DNA of 64,000 nt from Ditylenchus dipsaci (taxonomy: Eukaryota > Nematoda > Chromadorea > Rhabditida > Anguinidae), in the NCBI GenBank assembly GCA_004194705.1, contig SADC01001278.1:62001-126000 (forward strand), read 5' to 3'. Of this stretch, positions 42,539 through 54,894 are shown piece by piece. Positions within the stretch are counted from its first letter, which is position 1. Each line of letters starts with the position of its first letter. Both the position numbers and the translations under genes were made by a program. Below the pieces are notes generated by a model. That model saw only the letters and a program-made list of their open reading frames with translations. It searched no databases and was not told where the DNA came from.

Positions 42539-44196
42539 CACTCAGTTGCGGATTTTTTTTTGCGGATTCCACATATGCGGATTGACTTATGCGGATTTTA
42601 CACTTGCGGATTTGTTCTTCCAGATTATTACTTGCGGATTCCACATTTGCGGATTTTCCACTGCGGATTTTTTTTTGCGGATTCCACACTTGCAGATTCC
42701 GCTTTTTGCGGATTTTAACTTGCGGATTTTTTTTTGCGGATTCTGCTCTTGCGGATTTTAACTTGCGGATTTTTTTTGCGGATTCCACATTTGCGGGTTT
42801 GTACTTCCGGATTTTTTTTGCGGATTCCACATTTGCGGTTTTTTTGCGGATTTCACATTTGCAGATTGACTTGCGGATATTTTGTATCATGCATTTGCGC
42901 ATTTTGACTTGCTAAATTTTTGCGAGTTATACATTCGTGGTTTTTTATATCATTGGATACCACATTGGTAAATTCGTACAAAGAAGATTTTGATTTCTGT
43001 ATTTTACACAAATGGTTTCTTCTAGAAGTTTTATACAAAAATAGATATAGTCTCTTTTGTCAGCACACAAGTTAGGCACAGGTCTACTTTTATTCATAGT
43101 CATCAGTGAGGTGGCGCAATCCTGCATTTTCAAAGTTCGAAAATCCGGCGTTTCCAAAGTGTGATTTTACTATTTCGTTTAAGTAAATAGGCCAAAAAAT
43201 AGCCTCTTTTGCAAAAAAAATACCCTGCTTTAGCAAAAAAGTGCCCTTTTCTGTGCAAATTCTGTTCAACAAACAACAAACGACAAAAGTCACGGGACAC
43301 GATTTTTATCACGTTTTCTGTGGGAGTCTGGGGGAGTTTTACAAAAAAGGAAACATTTCCGTCACAAAAAAAAAGATTTTCCCTGAAAAATTTGGTTAAG
43401 CCTGCAGAGTTTTAGAATCACCCTGTAAATCACACGATTAATTTAATTTCAGAGCCATAGAGGTCATCGAAAAAGAAGAGCTTGTTGCCGAAACGAAGCT
43501 CAAAGAATATGAACTAGATCCAACTGTTGAATTATTAGTGCGCCCCCGTTCTGTTCAATCTCAATCATCAGACCGGGCTATTCGGGAATTGATAGCAATA
43601 TACGATGCGCTCCGAACACCCACAGATGAGGAAACCTTACAGCATCTAAAACTTTGCAATTTCGGATTATGAAAATGGTTTTGACAATTGGGACGATTAG
43701 AGTATCATACTGTAATTTTATCGCTATTATTAATAACTTGTTAGTGGTTAGTACTTTTGGTGAATGCGATCTCCCGCTTTTGTTAATGACATAGACTCAT
43801 TAAGTGATGTAGACCTAATAAATATAAAATTTGTACACAAAGAATTGACAAATAATAAACCGCCTGTTCTTATTGCCCATAAGGTGACTCCCTTTGCTTG
43901 TGTAAAACTCGCAAATCAATATCTGGAAAGGTAGAATCCGCAAGTAAAATTCCGCAAATGTAGAATACGCAAGTGTAGAGTCCGCGATTAAAAATCCGCA
44001 AATGTGGAAACCGCAAGTGTGGAGTCCGCAAGTAAAAGTCCGCAAAAGTGGAATCCGCAAGTGTGGAGTCCACATGTGATAATCCGCAAAAAAAATCCGG
44101 AAGAACGAATCCGCAAGTGTGGAGTCCGCAAGTTGAAATCCGCAAAAAATGGCTCCGCATGTGTAGAATCCGCAAAAAAAAATCCGCAACTAAGTG
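42539..44196 (+). mobile_element. Word-type transposon of TTGCGGATT repeats, 1.66 kb
   Basis: The ends CACTCAGTTGCGGATTTTTT and ATCCGCAACTAAGTG are inverted. The zones 42545-42880 and 43935-44190 are arrays of TTGCGGATT(CCACA/TTAAC) words in opposite orientation. A spliced coding segment lies between (43453-43672). No exact duplication is visible; GCATTCCCACGGC outside the left and GCCATTCCCACGC outside the right are similar. Termini start CACT, unlike the CAGGG/TAGGG ends of the other word-type elements. Confidence 0.75.
43453..43672 (+). CDS. Last exon of an element-encoded protein
   Basis: After TTAATTTCAG an exon of 73 codons without an ATG reads AIEVIEKEELVAETKLKEYE, then LDPTVELLVRPRSVQSQSSD and ends LQHLKLCNFGL, stop TGA. 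It is acidic, helical and protein-like, in the middle of the TTGCGGATT-word element, so it is probably the C-terminus of that element's transposase. No upstream exon or motif was recognised. Its frame is clearly better than the other two. Confidence 0.45.
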
Positions 44197-44350
44197 CTCG
44201 CCATTCCCACGCTATTCCCACACCACCTCTACACCACTCTTGCAGCACTATCAGATAACCCCTACACAAGGTGGCTTGGGCTGTTAAAGGTGGTTTCAAG
44301 TGGTTTTGGGTTGTTTAGGGTTGTTTTAAGTGGTTTGGTGTGGTTGGGGA

Positions 44351-45602
44351 CATAGTGACCGCGCATCTCAGAATTTGGACGGCGTCCCGTCCCCGTCCTG
44401 CACGTTTTTGGCCGGACGTCCAACCGGCCGTCCACCGGCCGGCCAAAATAGTAAAAAACACATTAAATTTTCAAATTTTTAACCAAACTTTTTGCTTTCA
44501 CTGATTTTTTAGTTACAGAATAAGTCTTTATTTGGAAATAATACAGCAATATCGTTGCTATTGCAATATCAGCAATAGCAATATTATATCATTGTTTGGC
44601 TAAATTTACCTATACCCCACCAGTTGATTAACCTTGACCCCACCAGTCAAAAAATTCTTTATTTGATTATTGCAAACAGCACATAAGAGTTAGTTTTTCT
44701 GTTTTTTTTTAAAATAAATAACTAGTGCTTGGCGGCCCTACGGGCCGCTCTCGTTTTCGCTGGTGCTTTCAAAAGCATTTTTAAAAGCAATAAAAATTTA
44801 ACTAAAGATTTTATTTCTCGAAGATTTCATTCTGATAAATTCTGAGCATAAAAAAAACGATTTCATGACATTATTGTGTACTTGTCAATATAGTTCGCAA
44901 TAACATCAAATTTCATGCTGAGCATCAAAATGGCTTGGAGTTTTGTTTTTCAAATGAGCATAAAAATAACATCAAAATAGCATTAAAATTTTTGATGCTA
45001 TTTTGATGTTTTTCAATGCTGTTTTGTTGCTATCAAAGTATTCCCTTTCGAGTAAATTTTAGCATTTGTTTTCAGTTCTTACCATCCTGTTCTAACAACT
45101 TGATGTACTGTAACAGTCTCTCACCAGTGTTTTTAGGGGTCTCTTTCTCATGGAAAAGGCAATACTTAAGCAATATTCTGGATCTTCAAAGACTCTTCTA
45201 ATGAAACTTTTTTGTAGCTTTTGCTGTTCATTATGACTGAAACATTTAACTATTTGTACCTAAGTCTGAGGTGTCTACCGAAGTACAGACGGATTTCCAC
45301 CAAGTGTAAGCGAGTATTGGCAAGCAATGTGAAATGGTCTAACACACTATGTTTCTAAATACATTACGTTAACACTACCTGATTTAATAAAGGTCTAGTA
45401 CAAGACGGTCTAGGACGGGCGGGCCGGCGGCCGTCCCGTCCGAGTATGCCTTGCCGACCGTCCACCGTGCTGGACGTTTTTCACCGGCCGTCCGCCGGCC
45501 GGCCACAAAGACGGCCGGCCATGTCGGCCGCCCGACCGTCCGGCTTTTCAGCGCCGTCCGGACGGGTACGAGACGGGCCCGGCCGGACGGGAGGTCACTA
45601 TG
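44351..45602. mobile_element. hAT-like element of GGCCGGCCGTCC words, 8-bp TSD
   Basis: CATAGTGACC and GGTCACTATG are the inverted ends. GTTGGGGA (44343-44350) and GTTGGGGG (45603-45610) are the duplication (7/8). Subterminal zones at 44365-44450 and 45400-45595 are dense in CCGGCCGTCC/GGACGGCCGG, by far the most GC-rich DNA in the window. The AT-rich centre has no recognisable coding. Confidence 0.82.
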
Positions 45603-45964
45603 GTTGGGGGCGGTTTGGAGTGGTATGCGGCCTTTAGGGCCGAAATTCACAAGTTTTTTAGCCTCAAGTGCTGATTTTGACCAAAAAATCGTGTTTTTCG
45701 ACCAATTATAGGTAAAGAAATACTATTTTCTGAGAGTACGGTACCAGTACTAAAAAATTAACTTTTACAAATAGCTGCATAGCCAATTTTATTTTGAGAT
45801 GGCCGCGTGGATAAAACTGATATTGGCCTGAAGTACCTAATTGAATTGGGTGAGTGTGATTTATATAATAAAAAATTATTGCAATATTTTGGTAGACACT
45901 TTTATTAGATTAACCTCTATTATAATTCCACTACATTAGATGAATAAACCGTACTTAAAATTAT

Positions 45965-48900
45965 TTATTGCTCAGTTTGATTTCTGTTGCCTCTGATCTC
46001 CTTCAAATGGTAAGCAGGTAGTCGCCATGGTGCTTTCTGCAGCACGGGAAACAAAGAGCTCTCGAAGCTATCACTTTCTCCGTCACTTGATCCCAATAGA
46101 GTTTCTTCCCAGCTAGCAGAGCTTGTATGTCCATTCTTACTTACGTCCTCAAACTGCTTTGTGAGCCAATTTTCCTTAGGTTCTACAATTTTCTGTTGAC
46201 TTGTTAGCTTCTGCTTTTCCACAATTTCGCCATCATTTTTCTGTGTACCACTGTCCAAGTCATTTTCAGCTGTTGTGGAAGAATTTAATACTTCAAATTT
46301 CACCAAGTTTTTGCTCTTATTTTCAAGTGACCGTTTGGATCTTTTTTCTTTTTTCTTCTCCTTGTTTCTTGACTTAAACTCTTCTTTTGGGTAGGTTTGT
46401 ACCACTTGAATGGAGGAAATCGCTGTAGATAGCAAAATATCGTTGGTGTCAGCTGGTTCTAGATGATTTTCGAAAACAGAATCAGCTTTTTCTTCTGGGG
46501 TCGTATCCTCAAATTGCTTTTTCAGCCAGTTTTCTTTTGGTTCCACTGCCTCATTCTTATTTTCTGAAGTATTTATTTGGGTATTTTTGTCCAGTGACGA
46601 TGCTGCTCTTTTGCGCCTGTTTGCAGTATTTTGTCCATGTTCAGGCGCTGCGAACAAATTTGCCTGGTTTTGTGGCACATTTAGACTGGGAATAATTTGA
46701 TCTGCCTGTTCAGTAGATGTTAACAAATTGAGTTGATGTGGAACTGGTTGACTGGATTGAGTGATATGCTGCTCTTCTGGTTTAGCTACTTCAGAGTTTA
46801 ATGCATGGTCACTGGCTAGTTTCGGTTCTTTTGTGGCTAATTCTGAGCCCCCTTCGAATTTATAGATTTAAACGAGTCTTCAGGATTTATGCCGTCATTA
46901 TTTACCAATGATTTTCGGGCTGATTCATTTACTTTAGCCGCCTGAGAATTTGAACCATGAGCATCAGATGATTTGGCTTGTGGTTTAGTTTCTTCTTCCG
47001 GCGCTCCCCAATTATGAGCATTCTGTTGCCGATTGGTGGATTCCTGTAGGCGAGGTTCTGTCTGAATCCTGCTAATAATTTCTTCGGCTTTTTCCAAAAG
47101 CTCCTGAGAAATTAGTTTAGGAGCCACTTGACTGTTTTGTCTCTGCTCAGTCTCTCCTTTTCTCTTAGATGCACGTTTGTTGGCTGGTTGTTTTTGGTTG
47201 CTTTTTCTTTGGCTTGACTGACCCTTTTTGGGATTTTCAATGACATTGTCTTCATTTTTACGCTGTTTTGAGAATTTTTTATGACTTCATTCTTGACAGA
47301 TTTTGGCCGGCTTCTCAAAGGTTTTTCCTTGATGGACTGAAGTAATAGACCAGGTGTATTATTAACTTTTACAACTTTGGTCTTCGTTTTAGCTGGTTTC
47401 TTTTGGTCAGGACTGCCTAGTCTGTTGCCAGCTTTTTTGTGAAGACATTTTTAGGAGAATCATCGGAATGTTTTCTCCTATTAGGTGGCTGTCCACTGGC
47501 TCTGTTCACTATCTCCACTGAATCACCTCGTCCACCCTTCGTTTTCAAAATCACTCTGGCTTGTCTATTTGCCTTCTTTTGTAGTGTTTTATTTGTAGTT
47601 GGCGAATTGGTTGCTGAAACTTGATCAAGAGTTTTTTCAGCCCGCTTCTCATTTTTTTTCGGCTTTTCTCTAGCATTTTCCACTGTTTGAATGCCGTTAT
47701 TGATAAGTATGATTGTTCGGCGCTTTTGTTTAGGATCTTTAGAGCTGGTTTTGCTGTAATCTTGGATTCTTCTGGATCTGCTGCTGAAGGTAGCACTATG
47801 ATTTGCTTGAGAGAGTCCTCTTGTTGATCTGTTTTTTTATCTCCATCACCATTCTCGATAGAGAGTTGTTCAGAAGATGCAAGTAACTCTTCCAAGGAAT
47901 CAGCCAACGGTGATTCTTCGGTTTTTTCTTCAATTGAGGCAGATTCTTCGTTACTGTCTGGCGATGATGATGGGTTTTCAGTAGAAAGACTGTCATTGTT
48001 GACCACACCATCCCGACCATTCAACAAGTGATTGATCAGCCGACGTCTTCGTAGAGTCAAAACTTTGTTGAGCAAAGGAATTCGATGCTGATTGCGAGAT
48101 CTGGCTAGAAGACGGCGGACAGATAAGGGTAGGCCTGCAGCTTCTTCTTCTAGCTCCCGTTTGGCCTCTTTGGCCTTTTCAACCGCTAAAAGCTCTTCTA
48201 TAGTTGCATCTCCAAGGCTTTCATCAACTAAAAGACATTTTTTAAATAAATGTATCAAATGAAATAATTCTTTATCGAATATTTTTTATACCATCAATAA
48301 TATTTTTAGACCTTCTTTTTGTCGGTTTTGCATCTAAACCATCTTCATCTTCTTCATCGTTCTCTTCCTCATCTGAAAACTTGCGCGGAATTCTTATAAT
48401 AGTGGGCTTCCCATTGCTTTTAGTGCTCGGAATGACCACTTCAGTGAACTTGGGTTCCTCTTCACTGTTAGAATCACTAGTGTCATTGTCAACAACCTCT
48501 GAAACATCTGTTGTGCCTTCCTCAGCTTCCTTAGGTTTAGCTTCTGATACTGGCTTTTGATTGGTTTCTTCAGAGATTACTACGGCAGTAGTGGTGGGAA
48601 TTGGCCGGCAATACCCACATGTGGCTTTGCACAAGAATCGACCACTCGTGTTCTCACAGAAACTATTGGTGGTGATCAAGGTGTCACACCTTAAATTGGG
48701 ACTTATAAAGTTGACTTATGAGATAATGATTTGTAATTAGTACTTTTCATATTTGTCGATGCAACCACGAATTGGTTTGGGCTCATCACCCACTCGTTGA
48801 CGTCGCACAAACTGTATGGCTCTCTCTCTGACTGAAGGTATTAGGCTGGTTCTTTTGCGTCGCTGACCACAAAGTGCACAGGTGGCTGGACAGAAAACAA

Positions 48901-51900
48901 TTAGGTAGTCAAAGAAATCCTGAAAATTTTATTTGATAAGAACACCTTGAAATCTGTTTCTAAAAAATTTTCTAAAATATTCTGCGAATATTACGAAAAT
49001 TCAAATTTAGGCAAATTAAGTCCTGCTATCTTTAGTAACGAGTCGTTACTAACGACACTACCTTGTCAACACATTTTGTTTGAATTTTCCCGCAGATACC
49101 AGCATCCCTATCGATGCATAGAGTGTTGTCTGAAATCAGTTAAATTTAAATTTAATCAAAAAATAGGTTCCAACCATCAGTAGCTGGCTGAACTCTTTTG
49201 CCAACTACAACCACTGGTTGAGGGCTGACTACTTGCTCAGAAGACGTAGTGTTTTTATTGACCACAACATTGGCCGAGCTGTTTCCAATAGTGAAAGATC
49301 CAGTAGAATTGTTAAAAGTAGCCACTGAGAAGCGAAGACACAGCTTACAAGTGGCTGCACACAGGGTTCTTTTGATCTCTGTAGACTGTTCATCGCTTTC
49401 ACAGAAGCCGATTCGACCTAGCTCTTCGCATCTAAATTGTTAATGGTTGCTTTTAAAAGCTTTAACCTAACACTCAATACAACACCACCGGGTGACGGTC
49501 AATTGGTCTAAATTTGTGGTAGAAACCACTAATTCGAATACCTAACCCACACAACTCTGGACTCGCATATTTAATTTTGCAGAAGTCCGAACTGCTATAT
49601 TCCAACTTATTATCGTCCTGTTTCTTTTGCTTAGGCTTAGGGTAGGCTAGCCTAGGGTAGGCTAGCGGATGTTAGGAAAGACTCATTTTTACATTGTTTT
49701 TCTCCCCATGAGAGTATAGTCTTCTTTGATAATCAATATTTGACTTCCAATCAAATTCATTGAGATTTCGGGCAGATAGCGAAAAAAAAACCAGTAAAGT
49801 ATTGGAAGTATTACTCGAGAAATGTCTGGAAAAAATGTCTGAAAAACCAAATAAAGATTCTTTTGTAGGTGAATTTAAGCCCTTGTGCAAGTTGGGGTGA
49901 ATAAAGTTGGTTATCATACTAATGCGAGGGTCTTTATTAGAATTGAGCAAATGGCTGGCTGTTGTTAAATTTAGTTTACAGTCAAACCTGTATATATCCT
50001 TGTACAAGGATATATACACTCTCTGTATAAGGACAGCTGTTTTTGGTCATTTAATCTTGATGTCTTAGTTTCCTTTTTAATCGAACCTCTATATAAATAC
50101 ACCTAGACATAAGAACAGCGTTAGGCCGGTCCCTTGCTTGTCCTTATATACAGGTTCGACTGTATCTTAGATTTACTTAATTTGCATGATAAAACTATAT
50201 TTGACAGAAATGTCGACCAATTGACCGTAGACCAATTAACTAAGAGCCAACACCACCCGTCAATTTTGACTCCCATTAGGTCCTACGCCTTCGAAGCTAA
50301 TTTTTGGAGTCTTCTGCCAAAAGTAATTGGTCAAATTAGTCTTAACTTACTCTGCAACTACATCCTTGCAAGAAGTTCCGCTAAGAGATGCTCCAACCTC
50401 GTTGTTAGTAAAACTAGTCTTGCAGAAGCCGCAGCTGACTGGGCAGTGGTTCATCATAAATCCGAGATAGTACTAAATTTACAAAATTAGTGTGTGCAAA
50501 TTGCTTAAAATGATGTAGCTTGTCCAACAATTGGTACTTCTTTAGCCTTCTCATGCTCAGATTTTTTAAAAAGTCACCCAAAATCACAACTTGAACTCAT
50601 TTGTTCTGCTCAACACGATTAAAACTTCGTGCGCCCTTTGAGGGTTTCAGAAAATGGTTTTAGGTCACTTTTTAAAAATGCGAGTATAATTGGAGGAACT
50701 GAAGAAGTGCAGAACAATTTACCTGATTTGTGCAGTAGTTGGTGTATAACAAGCAATCTGGACCCAGATCTCCACATTTGGCTGCTATAAAGCAATGATA
50801 TATACCTTTGCCGGTGTTAAGATTGCAAAAAAACCTGTCTCCACTTGGCGTTTAGAGCGAGCAAGCACATTGGGTTTTCTAAAACTAGCGCTATTTTGAG
50901 CTTATACGAAAAAAGTGAATAATACAGTGGAATATCTCTTTTCTGGCCAATAGTCTCCAAAGACTCCTCGTTCCTAAAGTAGTTGTCAAATCCAGGTGGA
51001 ACACACAACCGACACGTCTTCCTGCAGTGTTGGAACATTTGGCTTCGAAATTGCTGCAAAATGTGCATGTACAGGGTATGTCGAGAAATCCAAGTCAAAA
51101 AAATTTTAATTCGGTTTTCAAAATTCTATTTTAAAAGATTGTTATTTTTCGATAGCAATATTATTTTGATAACTGATGTCAAAAAGCAAAGTTTTCGCTA
51201 TGTCCCCTCTCTATGATTTCGGTCCGGTTCTGTGGGTGCATCTCGGGATGGGCAATGCCCAAACCACAGGGGGAAGGGTGGCAAGCAATACTTTGTTTTA
51301 ACATCACACACAAAGTAGTATACAAAAGGGGATTCTGGCTCACTCATTCACGAAATTTTTTGGTCAATAAAACATCCGAATTATGCATAAAACACAAAAT
51401 ATTCAGCATATATGTGATCAATTTCAACGTAAAAAAGCTATAGTTTTATGAATTCTTGTGAATGAAATTTTTCCAAAACACTATAAAAAGATGTATTAAA
51501 TCACATTTGTGTTTTTATGAATAATAAGTTTTTCATGAGAAAGTGTGAATAAATAAAATTTCAATGAATAAGTTACTTGACTGGTTTGAGTTGAAAAGTT
51601 ATACCTTTTTTCGAAAAAATTTTAAATTTGAATAAATGTATCAATAAAAAAAATTCATTCAATGAATTCATAAAACTATAGCTTTTTTACGTTGAAATAT
51701 GATACAATATATGCTGATATATTTGTTGTTTATGCATAATTCGGATGTTTTTATTGACCAAAAAAATTTCGTGAATGAGTGAGCCAGAATCCCCTTTTGT
51801 ATACTACTCACAAAAAATATTTTCGTAAAAACAGAATTTCGAAACGCACTCTAGAAAAAAAGTCATGACTGTTTCAAAACCAGGGAATTTTTTTAACACA

Positions 51901-52421
51901 CCCTGTATTGGACGATTTTAATGGTCCGGTTTATAAATTGTGATAGATAAAGTGGGGCAGCGGTTCCCAAAAAAGTTCCCAACAAGTCACAACTTTTTTT
52001 GAAAAGTTGCAAAATCTTTAAAGTTATCACTCAAATCCGACCGCGGAAGTCCAAAATTAATTCTTTTTTCTTATCCCCAGTTGTAATTACAAAAATTACT
52101 TTTTTATTGCATCTTCTTTTTTTATTTAGGATCGCAGCCTGGTTTAGAGGCAGAACCCGGTTAGTAGGGGGTTTTTCTAGGTAGTAATTTATAAAACATT
52201 CATGGTAAATAAAACAAACTTTTTTGAAGCATTTAGAAGCTTCTTCGCCGCAATCGGGCTGTAAATCTTTACAACTTTGATTTTCATCTGTAACATAACA
52301 AACTTGCCACAAAAAGTAGAAAATAATAAAAAAATTAACCTAAATTGACTTGAGCTGCTTCTAGCACAACCAAAAAGAGAATAAAAAATAAAAAATTTAT
52401 GTAATTAATCAAAAGTCTCAT
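45965..52421 (-). CDS. Secreted multi-ShKT-domain protein with long disordered tail
   Basis: Eleven exons: 52421-52340, 52287-52220, 51053-50926, 50878-50835, 50784-50723, 50472-50351, 49431-49175, 49129-49062, 48919-48744, 48689-48292, 48227-45965. All ten junction phases agree. Exon 1 is a signal peptide (hydrophobic FLFFILFLVVL). Exons 2-10 encode five six-Cys ShKT domains (ends HC-x3-C-x2-C or C-x3-C-x2-C at exons 3, 6, 7, 9, 10), each split by an intron in the middle. About 750 acidic/basic residues follow with two copies of EPKENWL(K/T)KQFED. ShKT modules occur in many nematode secreted proteins (often on astacins); here no enzyme domain is seen, so it may be a matrix or cuticle protein. 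Four single-base frame slips in exon 11 (about 47740, 47435, 47275, 46860) mostly sit in A4-A6 or G5 runs, and look like sequence errors. AATAAA overlaps the stop. Confidence 0.75.
49979..50162. mobile_element. pogo-like MITE, 184 bp, TA flanks
   Basis: CAGTCAAACCTGTATATA at the left and TATATACAGGTTCGACTG at the right are inverted; TA stands outside (49977-49978, 50163-50164). TCCTTGTACAAGGA, TATAAGGACAG and TGTCCTTATA words repeat inside. It lies in intron 6 of the ShKT gene. Confidence 0.8.
51072..51905. mobile_element. TA-flanked foldback element in ShKT intron 2
   Basis: The ends CAGGGTATGTCGAGAAATCC and TTTTTAACACACCCTG are imperfect inverted repeats flanked by TA, as in Tc1/mariner elements. 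Inside, about 165-bp arms (AAAGGGGATTCTGGCTCACT near 51325, AGTGAGCCAGAATCCCCTTT near 51780) form a second palindrome. The left end is only 18 nt upstream of exon 3's splice acceptor. Confidence 0.7.
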
Positions 52422-53711
52422 ACTTAAATTAGCGTACAAAATTTTAAATAACTGATTCAAAGTCTGAATCTGCATATTATATAGCCCAGTAATATTTTAT
52501 GATGCTGAAAAATACAACCAAACAAAGCAAAATTTTTTATTGTTTCCAAATACGCTAATTTGCTTTGATGATTGTTTGTGATATACACAACCTTTGTTTC
52601 ATAAATTTGTTGATCCCACTTTGTATGAAGCTAAAATGGTCTTGTAAAATTTGCATTGTTTGCTCGAAAAAATTCTATAAATAAAACGCATAATATTTTG
52701 GGCATTGTTGAGAATAACCTTAAAAGACTTTATAACAACTATATTTTTGCTGTTTCATTGATTGATTCATCAATTGTGAATCCAGCACATTTGACTCTTT
52801 TAAGCCTTGTATTTCTATTATTGATGCAGGAATCGCTGTAATTTTTTTAGCCATGGAAATTTTTTTATGCGGTGTCATTTTGAAGCGAAGAATTTCCCAT
52901 TGAAGTCTTGACTTAAAGTGCATAATTTGTCCAATTTTGAAAAATGAATTTTGTTGTCGCTGTCGTTGTCGTCGGATTTTTCATAAAAGGGTCGTCATTG
53001 TAGTATTGTCGTTGTCCTAGGCCTTCAAATGCATTAATAAAATATGTTACTCAAATCTTTGGCTCTGAGCTAAGCTCTATTTAATTTTTTTTTGTTCAAA
53101 ACTTTTGAATTTTTTATGTCATTGAGTAAAGCTGTTTTTTTAGTCGATAGCGCAAGTTCTGGGCAATCTGTTTGTCAAAAAGTTCATAAATATTGCACAC
53201 ATCACACAAAGTTACAAAGAAGAATAGAAAATATATTTATCAAAGCCAAAATGTAGTCATTTTAGAATTTTCGTATCGATACGAAAATTGCCAATTTCGC
53301 CTTCTCACGTGTTTGAAAGCCTGTGTAGAGTGGCAAAAGTGGCGCTTTGACTACCTATTACTATACTCATTGCCCTAAAACTAAAATCTGAAGATGTTGG
53401 CCACACAATGGTATATAACTTTTTCATTTAGTTCACAGGGAATATTTATATTAATAAAAACAGTTTCAACTAATTTTCGACTAAATATTCATGCTCAACA
53501 TTTCTAAAAAATCTCATAAGTAAAAGAAATAAGGTCAAAGCTTTTTAAAAAATCGAGTTGACTGAGTGACAGCCCTAATTGTAACAATCCAGCATGTTTT
53601 ATTTAAAAAAAGCAAAACATTTTATTATATCATGATTTTAGTTCTATCTTATGTAAATTTTTTCAACCAAAACACAAAGTTATTCTTAGAAGGCCAAAGC
53701 AGAAATAAGAA
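52422..53711. other. Intergenic stretch between divergent/adjacent genes
   Basis: No gene. 52945-53010 repeats GTCGTTGTCG/TTGTCGCTGTCG words. 53267-53290 is a perfect 24-bp palindrome. 53395-53530 is a fragment of the palindromic element at 35944 (CCACACAATGGT, TTTAGTTCACA). Confidence 0.45.
53267..53290. repeat. Perfect 24-bp palindrome
   Basis: AATTTTCGTATC followed directly by GATACGAAAATT, without a spacer. It is not next to a gene end that it could terminate, so it may be a repeat remnant or a chance dyad. Confidence 0.6.
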
Positions 53712-54480
53712 CTAAGCTAATAATGCTTTTGATAATTTCGTATTTGAAAGAAAATTTTTTGAAAGCAAAAGAATCAGTTGACTATCATCAAGAATAGATT
53801 GCTCAGTGGGGCTGCTATGAGACTTGATCGGCGTTATTGATGTATTGCTGTGGTTATTATTGATTGGATCAAAGACCGGTGGCCGAGTTAACTTTTCGGC
53901 CATTTCAACCAAAGATTTACAGCTACCAGACAGACTGGTGGTTATGCCAAGGCTTTCTTCAACTGCTCCACACTTAACTTATTATTTTCGGCTTCACAAT
54001 AAAATAGTTAAGGCAACTTACAAGTAGTAGGTTAATGCAAAATAGTTATTCAAAATGATTTCACCGTCTTCACCACACTTATCATCCCATATTGGACTCA
54101 TACAAATCATAGCCGAACTTGTAGAGCTTAAAATACTTCATTAAAATTATTGAAAGTAAGAAGACAGAATATATACAATATAAAATATTTTTTAACTCAT
54201 GAGTTGTATGGAAGCAAATTCATCTGAAACCACATACCATATTCTCTAATAGAAGCCACCCTGAGAAAGAGGAAGATGCAGGCCTAAGCTTGTTTTTTGT
54301 TTTTCCGTCTTAGCAACTGTGGTTACGCTAATAGCCAAAAGTAAGAGGTACAATTTCGCCCGTTCGTTTTGATACCTTGGAAGCAAATCAAACCTACTGT
54401 TGTGAACAAGTGGCAAACTGCAACTGGCGTTCGAGCGCAGAACTAGGATAAACGAGCTGACAATCAACTTTCTCAAGCAT
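53712..54480 (-). CDS. Tentative small secreted Cys-containing protein
   Basis: From ATG 54480 (after a one-base slip) the reading RKLIVSSFILVLRSNASC resembles a signal peptide. Further segments are 54125-54013 (MICMSPIWDDKCGEDGE... to a GTAAGT donor) and 53970-53712 (CGAVEESLGITTSLSGSC, then a polar tail ending SKALLA). The last two have protein-like composition, but the junction phases (2 into 0) do not agree, so either an exon is missing or a base is wrong. No known domain. A pogo-like MITE ends 5 bp upstream of the putative ATG. Confidence 0.3.
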
Positions 54481-54486
54481 TTGATA

Positions 54487-54671
54487 CAGTCTACTCTCGA
54501 TAAACTGGCACCCTGGGGACCAGTCTGGGGTGCCAGTTTATCGGGGGTGCCAGTTTATTGGGATGTTACTTTGCCTAATTTCTTTGTCGGCCAGCCAAAT
54601 AGGGCTTTTCAATGTGCCAGTTTATCGAGGGTGCCAGTTTATTGGAGTGCCAGTTTAACGAGAGTCGACTG
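54487..54671. mobile_element. pogo-like MITE, 185 bp, TA flanks
   Basis: CAGTCTACTCTCG and CGAGAGTCGACTG are the ends, TA outside (54485-54486, 54672-54673). The body repeats GTGCCAGTTTATCG(G/A)GG words, four to five copies, again the subterminal iteration typical of this group. Confidence 0.85.
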
Positions 54672-54894
54672 TAGTATCATATTCATTTAATTTGTGAGAT
54701 CGACTCATTTCTTACCAATGCAGAAATAAACTAACCACACGCGGTCGTCATACCCGGGGATGTATAGAGTGTATTTGGGTTAGCATTTTAAGTCGTTAAG
54801 TCGTATTTTATTATGAAAATGACTGCAAATATTGCTAGCAAACGCTCCATACGTCAGTTGGTAAACAGCCAAGTTATCCAGACAAAAATCTTGC

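Noticed and set aside
42546..42915. Overlapping ORFs with ADFxLRIFFCGFxxCGF-type repeats on both strands (also 43815-44299)
   Set aside because: They come from the TTGCGGATT word arrays; open in several frames at once.
45384..45711. GC-rich ORFs of 63-88 codons on both strands
   Set aside because: Caused by lack of stop codons in the GGCCGGCC word array; no domain.
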